DNA of 47,686 bases from JALOTE01 sp031422195. Lineage in GTDB: Bacteria; Pseudomonadota; Alphaproteobacteria; Rhizobiales; Rhizobiaceae. The position numbers were made by a program, and so were the translations under genes. The stretch covers positions 1 to 47,686 of the forward strand of contig JANOPZ010000133.1 in assembly GCA_031422195.1 (NCBI GenBank), written 5' to 3'. Below, one piece after another: positions 16,551-24,618 of the stretch. The notes below the pieces were generated by a model, which saw nothing but the letters and a program-made list of their open reading frames with translations, made no database searches and was not told where the DNA came from. The first letter of the stretch is position 1. Every line of letters starts with the position of its first letter.

Positions 16551-17492
16551 TTAAATCTTAATCCATCCTGCAATCGATTGGTCGGCCCACGTGATAAACT
16601 CAGCAGTCACTTGGTTGCGATTAATGTCGTTGAGACATTCATGTCGGCCCTCGGGATCAATTTGAATTTGTGTTTTTGCAAAATCCAGGGCTTGAAACCG
16701 CGCTGCCAAAGTTTCGGTGGCCTTGCCAAAATCGCTTGCAGGATCGTGTTGGCTGCCACGAATGTGAATTGGCAAGTTACGCGGCAGTTTTTTCAAATTC
16801 TCGTCGTTTGCACCCGCAAAAATTAAATCAAAAATATCTTGCCACATAGCGACGCTGGCGTCCCAGCCACATAAAGTATCAGCGATATAGGCATCAACTT
16901 CTGTTGTATCACGCGACAGCCAGTCGAAATCGGTGCGGCGGTTTTTTATGGTTTTGGCCCAAGCGCTAAAAGTGAGTTTCGGCAGCACGCGCGAAGGCAC
17001 ATCACTGCCAAGCCGAAAGCGCTCAAACTTTAAGATTGCTTGTGCGACACGCCCTAATACACCGGCAGAAAAATTGCTGTTCCACACTGCCAAACCCGCC
17101 GCGCGGCCGGGGTGTTTGATGGCGTGGTTAAGTGCAATCAACCCGCCCATTGAATGGCCAAATGTAATAACTGGAAGGCCAGGGTGCCGGCTGGCAATGA
17201 GTGTATGAATTGCTTCTACATCCATGACAACTTTCTCTGCGCCATCATTTGGCGCAAACATGCCCGCCGGTGCGTTTGACGCAATTGTGCCGCCATGCCC
17301 CCGGTGATCTTGCGCATAGGCGTGATAACCGGCGGTGTTAAGCGCTAGGGCAAATCTTTCATAACGCGCTGCGTGTTCGGCCAAACCATGATTGATTTGC
17401 ACAACACCGCGCGCATTTTTTGAAAGCGAAGCATAAACCTTCAGTTTTGTGCCGGAAGAACTTTCAATGGTTTCTGATTGGAAAATCTGCAA
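16551..17492 (-). CDS. Alpha/beta hydrolase (monoacylglycerol-lipase-like, Hydrolase_4)
   Basis: A 313-residue serine hydrolase. The oxyanion region INHGLAEHAARYERFA, the QDHRGHG segment and the nucleophile elbow G-H-S114-M-G-G are all typical of the Hydrolase_4/monoglyceride lipase group. The histidine of the triad is probably in GRHECLND near residue 285 and the acid in GSQHDPAS. No signal peptide, so cytosolic. It may hydrolyse an ester or thioester. As first gene of the minus-strand operon with the CoA-transferase and ThDP enzyme, it may supply or recycle their substrate. Confidence 0.87.
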   Translation of the reverse strand: MQIFQSETIESSSGTKLKVYASLSKNARGVVQINHGLAEHAARYERFALALNTAGYHAYAQDHRGHGGTIASNAPAGMFAPNDGAEKVVMDVEAIHTLIASRHPGLPVITFGHSMGGLIALNHAIKHPGRAAGLAVWNSNFSAGVLGRVAQAILKFERFRLGSDVPSRVLPKLTFSAWAKTIKNRRTDFDWLSRDTTEVDAYIADTLCGWDASVAMWQDIFDLIFAGANDENLKKLPRNLPIHIRGSQHDPASDFGKATETLAARFQALDFAKTQIQIDPEGRHECLNDINRNQVTAEFITWADQSIAGWIKI

Positions 17493-17704
17493 AACAGGAT
17501 CCGTTCGTTAAAATTCACGGTGGGCACAGGCCGCCGGATTGCTCGGATTTTATCATATCGATTCATGGATCGTTCACCACCCTTTTTTGCAGGGCACTAA
17601 GTAGTTTCTGATAGCTCTTACGATCAAAGAGGCGTTGGCGTTTAGCAATCGCCCGGCATTTGCTGGCCAAAGATGCAGATGCGCTAAAGCTGCGGGGTGT
17701 TTTT

Positions 17705-18688
17705 GTGCAAAAGCTCATTTTGATTGCTATTATTATGTCGCCAATTGCTTTGAGCGGTTGCGGCACGGGATTAGCTGATATCACACCAAGTGAAACAAGA
17801 ACCGCTGTCAAAGTTGCCAGCAACCCATCAATTGTTGATCCGCTTACCGATGGTCCAGCCGTGGGCCAAACGTTAAAGTCAGGCGGTGTTTTAAGTGCCG
17901 GGCAATTTAATGCCACACGTATTTCATATGATGCAGCAAGCCAAAAAAGTGCTCAAGCGCGACCAAGTGCGACCCTGCAAAAGAATTCTCGCGGGGCTTA
18001 TGATGTAACAATTGCCGGCAAAACCACTTCATTTGCTTATGCCGACGAAAAGAGCAGCGGTGACGCTTGGGAGCAGGTTCAAAGGGACCCAGCTGGAAAA
18101 GGCATTGTTTACAGTATGACCCTTTGGAATGCAGGTAAGAATGCCCGTGCTGGTATTGAGTCTGATGAGAACGGGCAGAAATTCCATAAAATTCTTGGAT
18201 ACTATGTTTTTGATAACACAGGAACGGGGTCACGCGAGAGAGGCCATTTTGTTGTTGGCAATCAAACCGACGCGTCGCGTATGGCACTCAAAACAAAAAC
18301 AGCCACGTATAGTGGATATTTTTATTCGAACATCACACCGTCAAACGGTACGCCACCTGATCAGTCAATGGCTGCCACTGGTGGCCTTAAAATGGTGGCA
18401 GATTTCGATAAGAAAACCATCTCTGGCCAGTCAACGGATTTTAAGGTTCGCGATGCCGGGGCGCCCAATTTCAACGATCAAAGCCATACAATTTGGCTGA
18501 AAGAAACCGCTATCAATGGCAATTTTTTCAGTGGCAAAATGGATAGCAATCTAGGCGCCATGAACGGTTCGTACACAGGCCAATTTTATGGCGGCAACGC
18601 ACAAGAAGCAGCAGGGGTTTTGACAGCCAACACGGGTGGAAGCCTTACAGAGGGCTTTTTCACCACTGTTTTGGAGCCCGCTCCATGA
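17705..18688 (+). CDS. Surface-type lipoprotein with TbpB-like beta-barrel domain (putative Slam cargo)
   Basis: The 327-residue product has a lipoprotein signal peptide with lipobox LSGC (cysteine 19), from a GTG start with GGGG eight bases upstream. A longer start at 17660 would put a charged stretch before the signal. The C-terminal ~130 residues have the look of the transferrin-binding-protein-B barrel domain: repeated beta strands with YSGYFYSN, LKMVADFDKKTISGQ, INGNFFSGKMD and the closing MNGSYTGQFYGGNAQEAAGVL, the last being the family's most recognisable motif. The N-terminal half is probably the handle or effector part and matches nothing I know. The next gene encodes a DUF560/Slam-like translocator, so this is probably its surface-exposed cargo. 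The ligand is unknown. Confidence 0.75.
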   Translation: MQKLILIAIIMSPIALSGCGTGLADITPSETRTAVKVASNPSIVDPLTDGPAVGQTLKSGGVLSAGQFNATRISYDAASQKSAQARPSATLQKNSRGAYDVTIAGKTTSFAYADEKSSGDAWEQVQRDPAGKGIVYSMTLWNAGKNARAGIESDENGQKFHKILGYYVFDNTGTGSRERGHFVVGNQTDASRMALKTKTATYSGYFYSNITPSNGTPPDQSMAATGGLKMVADFDKKTISGQSTDFKVRDAGAPNFNDQSHTIWLKETAINGNFFSGKMDSNLGAMNGSYTGQFYGGNAQEAAGVLTANTGGSLTEGFFTTVLEPAP

Positions 18689-18722
18689 CTTGGCTGAACT
18701 GATTGACTTGGCTGAACTGATT
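18687..18722. repeat. Perfect 18-bp tandem duplication at the cargo-translocator junction
   Basis: GACTTGGCTGAACTGATT occurs twice without a mismatch, starting on the second base of the cargo gene's TGA stop. Each copy can be read as a five-codon mini-frame (ATG or TTG, then T-W-L-N, then TGA); the first ATG overlaps the cargo stop as ATGA. The repeat sits 33 bases upstream of the likely translocator start and may affect translational coupling. Confidence 0.85.
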
Positions 18723-18755
18723 GAATTCACACGGTTGCGCGCAAGGGGACATGCG

Positions 18756-20063
18756 GTGCTTTCCACTTTTACAAGACAGGCTTTGCTTGCTGCGAGGGTT
18801 GCGGTATTGGCCGCTTCTTTTGGGCTGAGCGGCAGCGCGCTGGCAGCACCGCAGCCCGTCACTATTGAAGCCCTGTTCATTGCACTTGGCCAAGCTGATT
18901 GGAACGCTGCGGACGAGCTGGCCTCTAAACTCGACCGCGTGGCAGAAGACAACTCGCTGTTTACGACATTTGCCCGCGCCACAAAACTGGTTGCAAACGG
19001 TGCCTGTGCATCAGGCGGGCCTCTTGCAACCACAGTGGTCAGCCGCTCACCACTGTTTTTGCCCGCCTATGATTTAATTGCCAAATGCTTAGTTGAAGCC
19101 GGTGAGCCGGATAAAGCCGCTGCTATGTTTGACGATGTTGCTTCTAAGTTGAATAACGGGGCTGAACGCGACCAGATCCTTGCCCGGGCACAATCTCTTC
19201 GCCCGGATATGTCAGCGCGATATAATGTTGACGTCAATTTCCAGCCTTCAACCAATGTCAATCGCGGCACAGACAATCAATCAATCAACGGCTGGATGAT
19301 CTCTGATTCCGCCCGCACCAAAGCCGGCGTGATGGCAGGTGCATTTGTTTCGGGTGATAAGCCGGTTCATGTTTCCAAGCATTTGATCTCCAGCGTGTCT
19401 CTTCGGGCAGGTGTTTTCTATGACACGCTTTCACAGCAGATTTTCCCGACGGCACGCCTTGCCGTAAATGCGCGGTATCTGTTGTCGCCGCAAACCAGCG
19501 TTGGCGCGGTGGTTGGTTATGAACATATTCATAAAGGCGGCGGGTTTGAATCGGCCAGCCCGAGCGTTGCAGCAGACGTTTGGCATCAAATGTCGCCCAC
19601 TATGGCATTGGGTGCGCGTGCCGAAATAGCTTACACGCATCACGCCAATAATCCGCAAACCGGCTGGACTGCGCGCGTCAACACAAGCGCAAGTATGGCT
19701 ATATCTGCAAATGACCGCGTGACCGTCAGTGCGTCTTATGTGCTGGAAGCCCGCAACGCTGATACGCAAAGCTATAACCAGATCGGCCTTCTAACCGAAT
19801 GGGAGCATGCCTATGAAAGCGGGTTTATTGGCAGCTTAGGCGGCGAAGCTTCGTATCGCCTTTATCAAGCTGATGCATCGACCTTAACCGAAAAACAGCG
19901 CAACATTCAAGCCAAAGCCACGATCGGCGTCAGCCATCGCGATTTTATGATCGGCAAATTCAGACCGGAACTCGCATATACATTCACTAAGCAGTGGTCG
20001 AATGATGCGTTCAGTGATTTTACCGCTCATGATGTGAGCGTGCGGGCAAAGGCGGCGTTTTAA
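18756..20063 (+). CDS. Slam-like outer-membrane translocator (TPR + DUF560 barrel, type XI secretion)
   Basis: A protein of about 435 residues with a signal peptide (cleavage near ALA-AP), about 130 residues of TPR-like helices (GQADWNAADELASKLDRVA; LIAKCLVEAGEPDKAAAMFDDVA) and a C-terminal region of about 280 residues made of alternating amphipathic strands. The transition NVDVNFQPSTNVNRGTDN matches the start of the DUF560 barrel of surface lipoprotein assembly modulators, and the chain ends in phenylalanine as outer-membrane barrels do. Slam proteins move lipoproteins across the outer membrane. GTG 18756 is preferred: AAGGGG lies seven bases upstream. An in-frame GTG at 18636 would overlap the cargo gene. 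The preceding TbpB-like lipoprotein strongly supports the call. Confidence 0.8.
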   Translation: MLSTFTRQALLAARVAVLAASFGLSGSALAAPQPVTIEALFIALGQADWNAADELASKLDRVAEDNSLFTTFARATKLVANGACASGGPLATTVVSRSPLFLPAYDLIAKCLVEAGEPDKAAAMFDDVASKLNNGAERDQILARAQSLRPDMSARYNVDVNFQPSTNVNRGTDNQSINGWMISDSARTKAGVMAGAFVSGDKPVHVSKHLISSVSLRAGVFYDTLSQQIFPTARLAVNARYLLSPQTSVGAVVGYEHIHKGGGFESASPSVAADVWHQMSPTMALGARAEIAYTHHANNPQTGWTARVNTSASMAISANDRVTVSASYVLEARNADTQSYNQIGLLTEWEHAYESGFIGSLGGEASYRLYQADASTLTEKQRNIQAKATIGVSHRDFMIGKFRPELAYTFTKQWSNDAFSDFTAHDVSVRAKAAF

Positions 20064-21107
20064 CTACTGCGCCACCAATTCAACGCGCCGGTTTTTGGTT
20101 TTGCCTTCTTCGGTTTGGTTGGTGGCCAAGGGCGCAAGCGGGCCAAGGCCTTTGGCAGATAATCTGTCGGATTTGATGCCAGCCTTCACAAGCGCTGCTG
20201 TTACAGCTTCGGCGCGGGCCGTGGACAATTTAGTGTTGTAATCCAGCGCGCCTTTGTTGTCAGTGTGGCCAACCACATAAACGCGTGCCTCGGGATCGGT
20301 TTTCAGATAGGTCACCATTTCAGCCAATTGCGGCGCGGATTCCGCTTTGATTGTTGCTTGGTCGAAGTCAAAATACAGCCCATAAATTACCACACGGCCA
20401 TCTGCGCCAATGCCGGTTCCAAGCTGGTCGGCGGTCAGCGTGATGATCTTATCTTCGCGGGCGCCGGGTTCCACGATTTCGATTAAAACACCCACGCGCC
20501 CGCGCAAAGCTTTAGAAATGTCGCCTGAACTGCCGCCCATGTTTTGTCCGGCGAAGACTGCGATGTAAGTCTCTTGGCCTGCATCACCTTGCTTGAGCAG
20601 CGCATAGCGCGGGTCGATAATTTTGCTGAACATGCCGCGCGAAACGGCGACGCGGCGCACATCCGCCCCTTCGGATATTACCACTGAGCCCGTGTCATTC
20701 CATTTGTATTTAAGGTCTTTGAAATTGGCTCCGCAACCCTTGCCTTCACACTCAAATACCACAGTGAAACCCTTGGCTTTGATGGCATCAATATAATTGC
20801 TGAACACATCGAGCGAAGAGCGCTCTTCGGTCGCAGCATAGAGTGTGCGCTGGACTGTGCCTTTTTGCGCCACGGTCTTGGTGAATGCTTTGGCTTTAAC
20901 ATCTGCGGGGCCAGACGGCAGCGATAACTCATCGAACTTTGAAAATGTCTGCCCGACGATTGTGGAGCCTTCATAGCGGCCGGTGAACGCGCTATCTGCC
21001 GCGCCTTTAGCATCGGACTTCATCAGTGCGGTGTAATCGGCGGGGTTGGAAAATGCAGTCGTCGTGAAAAGAACGGAAAACAACAGACAAATGAGACGCA
21101 AAGGCAT
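20064..21107 (-). CDS. DUF4892-OmpA fusion outer-membrane/periplasmic protein
   Basis: A 347-residue protein with a signal peptide (cleavage near AFS-NP), an N-terminal DUF4892-like domain (about 25-220) and a C-terminal OmpA-like peptidoglycan-binding domain (about 230-347). The latter starts at LYFDFDQATIKAES and carries VVGHTDNKGALDYNTKLSTARAEAV, with the conserved Asp and Arg that hold diaminopimelate, and ends in KNRRVEL. It should anchor the envelope to peptidoglycan. The stop codon abuts that of the Slam-like gene on the opposite strand. DUF4892 has no known function. Confidence 0.88.
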   Translation of the reverse strand: MPLRLICLLFSVLFTTTAFSNPADYTALMKSDAKGAADSAFTGRYEGSTIVGQTFSKFDELSLPSGPADVKAKAFTKTVAQKGTVQRTLYAATEERSSLDVFSNYIDAIKAKGFTVVFECEGKGCGANFKDLKYKWNDTGSVVISEGADVRRVAVSRGMFSKIIDPRYALLKQGDAGQETYIAVFAGQNMGGSSGDISKALRGRVGVLIEIVEPGAREDKIITLTADQLGTGIGADGRVVIYGLYFDFDQATIKAESAPQLAEMVTYLKTDPEARVYVVGHTDNKGALDYNTKLSTARAEAVTAALVKAGIKSDRLSAKGLGPLAPLATNQTEEGKTKNRRVELVAQ

Positions 21108-21266
21108 GGCCTATCTCCCGCGAGTGGCGATGTGCGAGACTGAAGGCATAACCAACCTAACGTCAAGTGCATATGAAGAAACCTCACCCTACCCCCCGTT
21201 GCCCTTTGCCACCCTTTCCCCTAAGACCCGCGCAACTCCATTTTTTAGCGATCGGGATGCGCGCAC

Positions 21267-22916
21267 ATGGCTCGCCAATTCATCTATCACATGACCGGCC
21301 TTTCAAAGGCATATGGCACCAAGAAGGTGCTCGATAATATCCATTTGTCGTTTTATCCGGAAGCCAAAATTGGCATTTTGGGGCCGAACGGCGCGGGTAA
21401 ATCAACGGTGCTGCGTATTCTTGCAGGCATGGATAAAGAGTGGACAGGTGAAGCTTGGCTGGCTGAAGGCGCGACCTCTGGTTATTTGAGCCAAGAGCCT
21501 CAGCTCGATAGTTCAAAGACCGTTTTTGAAAACGTTATGGAAGGCGTAGCCTCAAAGAAGGCGATTCTCGACCGCTATAATGAAGTGATGATGAACTATT
21601 CTGACGAGACCGCTGACGAAGGCGCGAAACTTCAGGATTTGATCGACGCGCAAAACCTGTGGGATTTGGAAAGCCAGGTTGAAATGGCGATGGAAGCTTT
21701 GCGTTGCCCGCCGGGGGATGCTTCTGTTGATAAACTATCGGGCGGTGAAAAGCGTCGGGTGGCTTTGTGCCAACTTTTGCTGCGTCAGCCCGATTTGCTG
21801 TTGCTTGATGAGCCAACCAACCATCTCGATGCTGAAACAATCGCATGGCTTGAAAAGCACTTGCGCAACTATCCCGGCGCCGTGATTATGGTGACCCATG
21901 ATCGCTACTTCCTTGACAATGTGACGGGTTGGATTCTTGAACTCGACCGCACCAAGGGCATCCCTTACGAAGGCAACTACACGGCTTATTTGAAAGCCAA
22001 AGCCAAGCGCATGGAGCAAGAGGGCCGCGAAGATATGGCCCAGCAAAAAGCGCTTTTGAAAGAAAGCGACTGGATCTCACAATCTCCCAAAGCGCGGCAA
22101 GCCAAGTCCAAAGCCCGTATTCGCGCCTATGATGAATTGGTTGAAGCTGCCAATGATCGCAAACCGACGGACGCACAGATCGTGATCCCGATTGCCGAAC
22201 GCTTGGGCAATACGGTTATTGATTTGAAGAATTTGACCAAAAGCTATGGCGACCGTGTGTTGATTGATGATTTGTCTCTGAAACTTCCGGCTGGCGGCAT
22301 TGTTGGTGTTATCGGGCCGAACGGCGCAGGCAAAACAACGTTGTTCCGCATGATCACGGGGCAAGAAACACCGGACAGCGGTTCGGTGGTTGTCGGCGAA
22401 ACGGTGAAATTGTCGTATGTTGACCAAAGCCGCGACGCGCTGGCCGCTGGCAAAACCGTATATGAGGAAATCTCGGGCGGCGTTGAAGTTATTAAGCTGG
22501 GCAAATATGAAATGAATGCGCGCGCGTATTGCGGCGCTTTCAACTTCAAAGGTGGCGACCAGCAACAAAAAGTCGGCACGCTTTCCGGCGGCCAGCGCAA
22601 CCGCGTGCATTTGGCAACTATGCTCAAATCCGGCGGCAATGTGTTGCTGCTCGATGAGCCAACCAACGATCTCGACACCGAAACGCTGTCGGCGCTTGAA
22701 GAGGCACTGGAAAACTTTGCCGGTTGCGCTGTTGTGATCAGCCACGACCGCATGTTCCTCGACCGGCTGGCGACCCACATTTTGTCGTTTGAGGGCGACA
22801 GCCATGTCGAATGGTTTGAAGGTAACTTCCAAGAATATGAGGCCGATAAAATTCGGCGGTTAGGGCCGGATTCAGTCAACCCCAAACGCCCGACCTATAA
22901 GCGCCTGACGCGGTAA
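21267..22916 (+). CDS. ettA: EttA, ABC-F translational throttle ATPase
   Basis: A 549-residue ABC-F protein with two ATPase domains. The first has GPNGAGKST (39-47), LSGGEKRRVAL and LLDEPTNHLD. The second has GPNGAGKTT (about 350), LSGGQRNRVHL and LLDEPTNDLD. Between them lies the P-site tRNA-interaction motif, with YPGAVIMVTHDRYFLDNV, IPYEGNYTAYLKAKAKR and the SPKARQAKSKARI arm. EttA binds the ribosomal E site and gates entry into elongation according to ATP/ADP ratio. Start and length match the family. The upstream 60 bases are C/T-rich and hold no obvious structure. Confidence 0.96.
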   Translation: MARQFIYHMTGLSKAYGTKKVLDNIHLSFYPEAKIGILGPNGAGKSTVLRILAGMDKEWTGEAWLAEGATSGYLSQEPQLDSSKTVFENVMEGVASKKAILDRYNEVMMNYSDETADEGAKLQDLIDAQNLWDLESQVEMAMEALRCPPGDASVDKLSGGEKRRVALCQLLLRQPDLLLLDEPTNHLDAETIAWLEKHLRNYPGAVIMVTHDRYFLDNVTGWILELDRTKGIPYEGNYTAYLKAKAKRMEQEGREDMAQQKALLKESDWISQSPKARQAKSKARIRAYDELVEAANDRKPTDAQIVIPIAERLGNTVIDLKNLTKSYGDRVLIDDLSLKLPAGGIVGVIGPNGAGKTTLFRMITGQETPDSGSVVVGETVKLSYVDQSRDALAAGKTVYEEISGGVEVIKLGKYEMNARAYCGAFNFKGGDQQQKVGTLSGGQRNRVHLATMLKSGGNVLLLDEPTNDLDTETLSALEEALENFAGCAVVISHDRMFLDRLATHILSFEGDSHVEWFEGNFQEYEADKIRRLGPDSVNPKRPTYKRLTR

Positions 22917-22917
22917 A

Positions 22918-23319
22918 ATGGAGACTCAATCCAGAGGATTTTCAGCGCTTTCAATCGTAGCTGTTGCTTGCATTCTGGTTTGTCTCGGCACGGCGATTTA
23001 CCCTGAGTTCAACTCTGCTTCGATCGGGCAGCTTTTATTCGGGGCCGTCTTTTTTACGGCACTATTGTCGGTTCCTTTCCTTGTGCTTTGGTATTTCGGA
23101 CGAAAGGTTCGATCACCTTGGTTTAGCGGACTGTTTATTGTTGCAATGTTCGTTGCGCTTGGATGGTGGGGTTATATTTTTTGGGAAACTTTCTTTTTGC
23201 TGGGCAATAAAGATCCTCAAAGCGCGCTGGTTTATGTTTTAGCACCGCTATACTCGTCAATTGCGGCAGGCATTTTTGGCAAGGTATCGGTATGGTTGGA
23301 TGCCCGCATCAGCGCATGA
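22918..23319 (+). CDS. Hypothetical small inner-membrane protein
   Basis: A 133-residue protein with four hydrophobic segments (about 10-30, 37-58, 68-92 and 103-122) separated by short loops, one with RKVRSPW. It starts one base after the ettA stop and so is probably co-translated with it. I do not recognise the family. No catalytic motif is visible. Confidence 0.6.
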   Translation: METQSRGFSALSIVAVACILVCLGTAIYPEFNSASIGQLLFGAVFFTALLSVPFLVLWYFGRKVRSPWFSGLFIVAMFVALGWWGYIFWETFFLLGNKDPQSALVYVLAPLYSSIAAGIFGKVSVWLDARISA

Positions 23320-23380
23320 TGCGCTGTGCTTTGATTAAGAAATCGCTGTGACAGGACGGCGTTGAATCGCTTACGCCTTT

Positions 23381-23396
23381 GCTATACATGTATAGC
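23381..23396. promoter_or_regulatory. 16-bp perfect palindrome, likely toxin-antitoxin operator
   Basis: GCTATACATGTATAGC is its own reverse complement. It ends 14 bases before the antitoxin start and overlaps a plausible -10 element (TATACA, 23383-23388) with TTGAAT (23362-23367) upstream as -35. Antitoxins with ribbon-helix-helix domains bind such palindromes to repress their own operon, so this is the expected operator. The AAGGAG ribosome site follows immediately. Confidence 0.7.
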
Positions 23397-23410
23397 GAAG
23401 GAGAACTTTC

Positions 23411-23659
23411 ATGCTCGCTCTGCGATTGCCACCGGATATTGAAAAGCGTCTCGCCGATCTTGCCGCCAAAAGCGGCAGGACAAAAAGCTATTATGCGCGT
23501 GAAGCGATAATTTCATATATTGAAGATTTTGAATTATTGGCAGAGGCTGAGCGCCGGATGCGGGATAACCCTGTGTTTATTCCCTTTGAAGAAGTCTTGG
23601 CGAACATCGGATTAGCGCCGGAAGATCTTGATGGCCAACCGGTTCCTCATGTCACCTGA
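23411..23659 (+). CDS. RelB/TraY-type ribbon-helix-helix antitoxin
   Basis: An 82-residue protein. The N-terminal ribbon-helix-helix domain (LALRLPPDIEKRLADLAAKSGRTKSYYAREAIISYIEDFELLAEAERR) binds DNA, and the acidic C-terminal tail should wrap the toxin. AAGGAG precedes the ATG. The stop overlaps the toxin start as TGATG. It neutralises the RelE/ParE-family toxin and represses the operon. Confidence 0.92.
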   Translation: MLALRLPPDIEKRLADLAAKSGRTKSYYAREAIISYIEDFELLAEAERRMRDNPVFIPFEEVLANIGLAPEDLDGQPVPHVT

Positions 23660-23922
23660 TGTGGCGGATTGTATTTGAACGAGAAGCTGAGCGCGACTTA
23701 AAGCGGTTGGGCACGGCAGAACGATTGCGCATTTCGGTCGCAATTCGAGAGAAAATCGCTAAAAATGCCGACCCTCGACTATTTGGCGAAGCTTTAACGG
23801 GCCGCTTTAAGGGGCTTTGGAAATACCGCGTTGGCGACTATCGCATCGTTGCCAAAATCGAAGACCAAACAATCACCATATTTGTCATTGTCATCGGGCA
23901 TCGCAGCGAGGTTTATCGTTGA
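23659..23922 (+). CDS. RelE/ParE-family toxin
   Basis: An 87-residue RelE-superfamily protein. The signature is in the C-terminal half: RFKGLWKYRVGDYRIVAKIEDQTITIFVIVIGHRSEVYR, where the GLWKYRVGDYRI and IGHRxxVYR blocks are the RelE/StbE hallmarks. RelE members cut mRNA in the ribosomal A site; which subtype this is cannot be decided by eye. It starts within the antitoxin stop and its own stop overlaps the start of the MOSC gene. Confidence 0.92.
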   Translation: MWRIVFEREAERDLKRLGTAERLRISVAIREKIAKNADPRLFGEALTGRFKGLWKYRVGDYRIVAKIEDQTITIFVIVIGHRSEVYR

Positions 23923-24506
23923 ACGAGACCAAAATTTTTCCCGCCCGTAAACTCACAGGCCAAGTTGACGCGGTGCTGGTAGCCAGCGGCAAAGACTTCA
24001 TCACGGCGCCGGTTTCCAGTTTGAACATCACGTTTGAGGGTATTGAAGGCGACCACCATGCCGGGCTTACCCGAAAGGCCGGCGGGCGCGAGCCTTGGTA
24101 TCCGCGCGGAACAGTCATGCGCAACGAGCGTCAAGTCTCTTTGGTGGCACTTGATGAGCTTGCAGCCGCCGCGTTGGAAATGGGTCTTGCAGAAATCAAG
24201 CCGGAATGGATTGGTGCCAATATCGCTATCGACGGTATTGCTAATTTTTCGATGTTGCCGCCGCGCACTCTGCTGTTTTTTGAAGGCGGCGTGACCCTTA
24301 AAATTGATGGTCAAAACGCGCCCTGCCGGTTGTCTGGCCGGTCAATTGCTACTTGTGCCGGCGCTTTAGATATCGAAGGCGTGGCTCTGGCATTTAAGGA
24401 CGCCGCCAAACGCCGGCGTGGTTTGGTTGGTTGGGTAGAAAAGCCGGGCATTATCGAGGCGGGCGCAAAGGTGACAGCGCGTTTACCAGAACAGTGGATA
24501 TATTGA
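23919..24506 (+). CDS. MOSC-domain protein
   Basis: About 195 residues, most of it a MOSC (molybdenum-cofactor sulfurase C-terminal) domain: FEGIEGDHHAG near the start, RNERQVSLVALDEL, and the cysteine-bearing DGQNAPCRLSGRSIA, with the single conserved Cys that carries sulfur in this family. MOSC proteins of the YiiM kind reduce N-hydroxylated bases with molybdenum cofactor; others transfer sulfur. TTG 23919 is chosen: GAGG lies seven bases upstream and it overlaps the toxin stop as TTGA, so the gene is translationally coupled to the TA module. Confidence 0.85.
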   Translation: MNETKIFPARKLTGQVDAVLVASGKDFITAPVSSLNITFEGIEGDHHAGLTRKAGGREPWYPRGTVMRNERQVSLVALDELAAAALEMGLAEIKPEWIGANIAIDGIANFSMLPPRTLLFFEGGVTLKIDGQNAPCRLSGRSIATCAGALDIEGVALAFKDAAKRRRGLVGWVEKPGIIEAGAKVTARLPEQWIY

Positions 24507-24618
24507 TGATCGCCAGATCGATTATGTGCCACTAACAATAGACATAACCAAGGCTGCTATGGCATACCCAACTGCAAGCATTTGCCACCCTACACTGAAT
24601 TTATTTTTGGAGTTTCCC

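Noticed and set aside
18636..18755. Longer N-terminus of the Slam-like protein from GTG 18636
   Set aside because: It would overlap the cargo gene by 53 bases and place 40 residues, including the repeated DLAELI, before a good signal peptide; GTG 18756 has the better ribosome site.
22918..23319. Toxin or immunity role for the membrane protein after ettA
   Set aside because: Only position and hydrophobicity suggest it; there is no motif to support a role.
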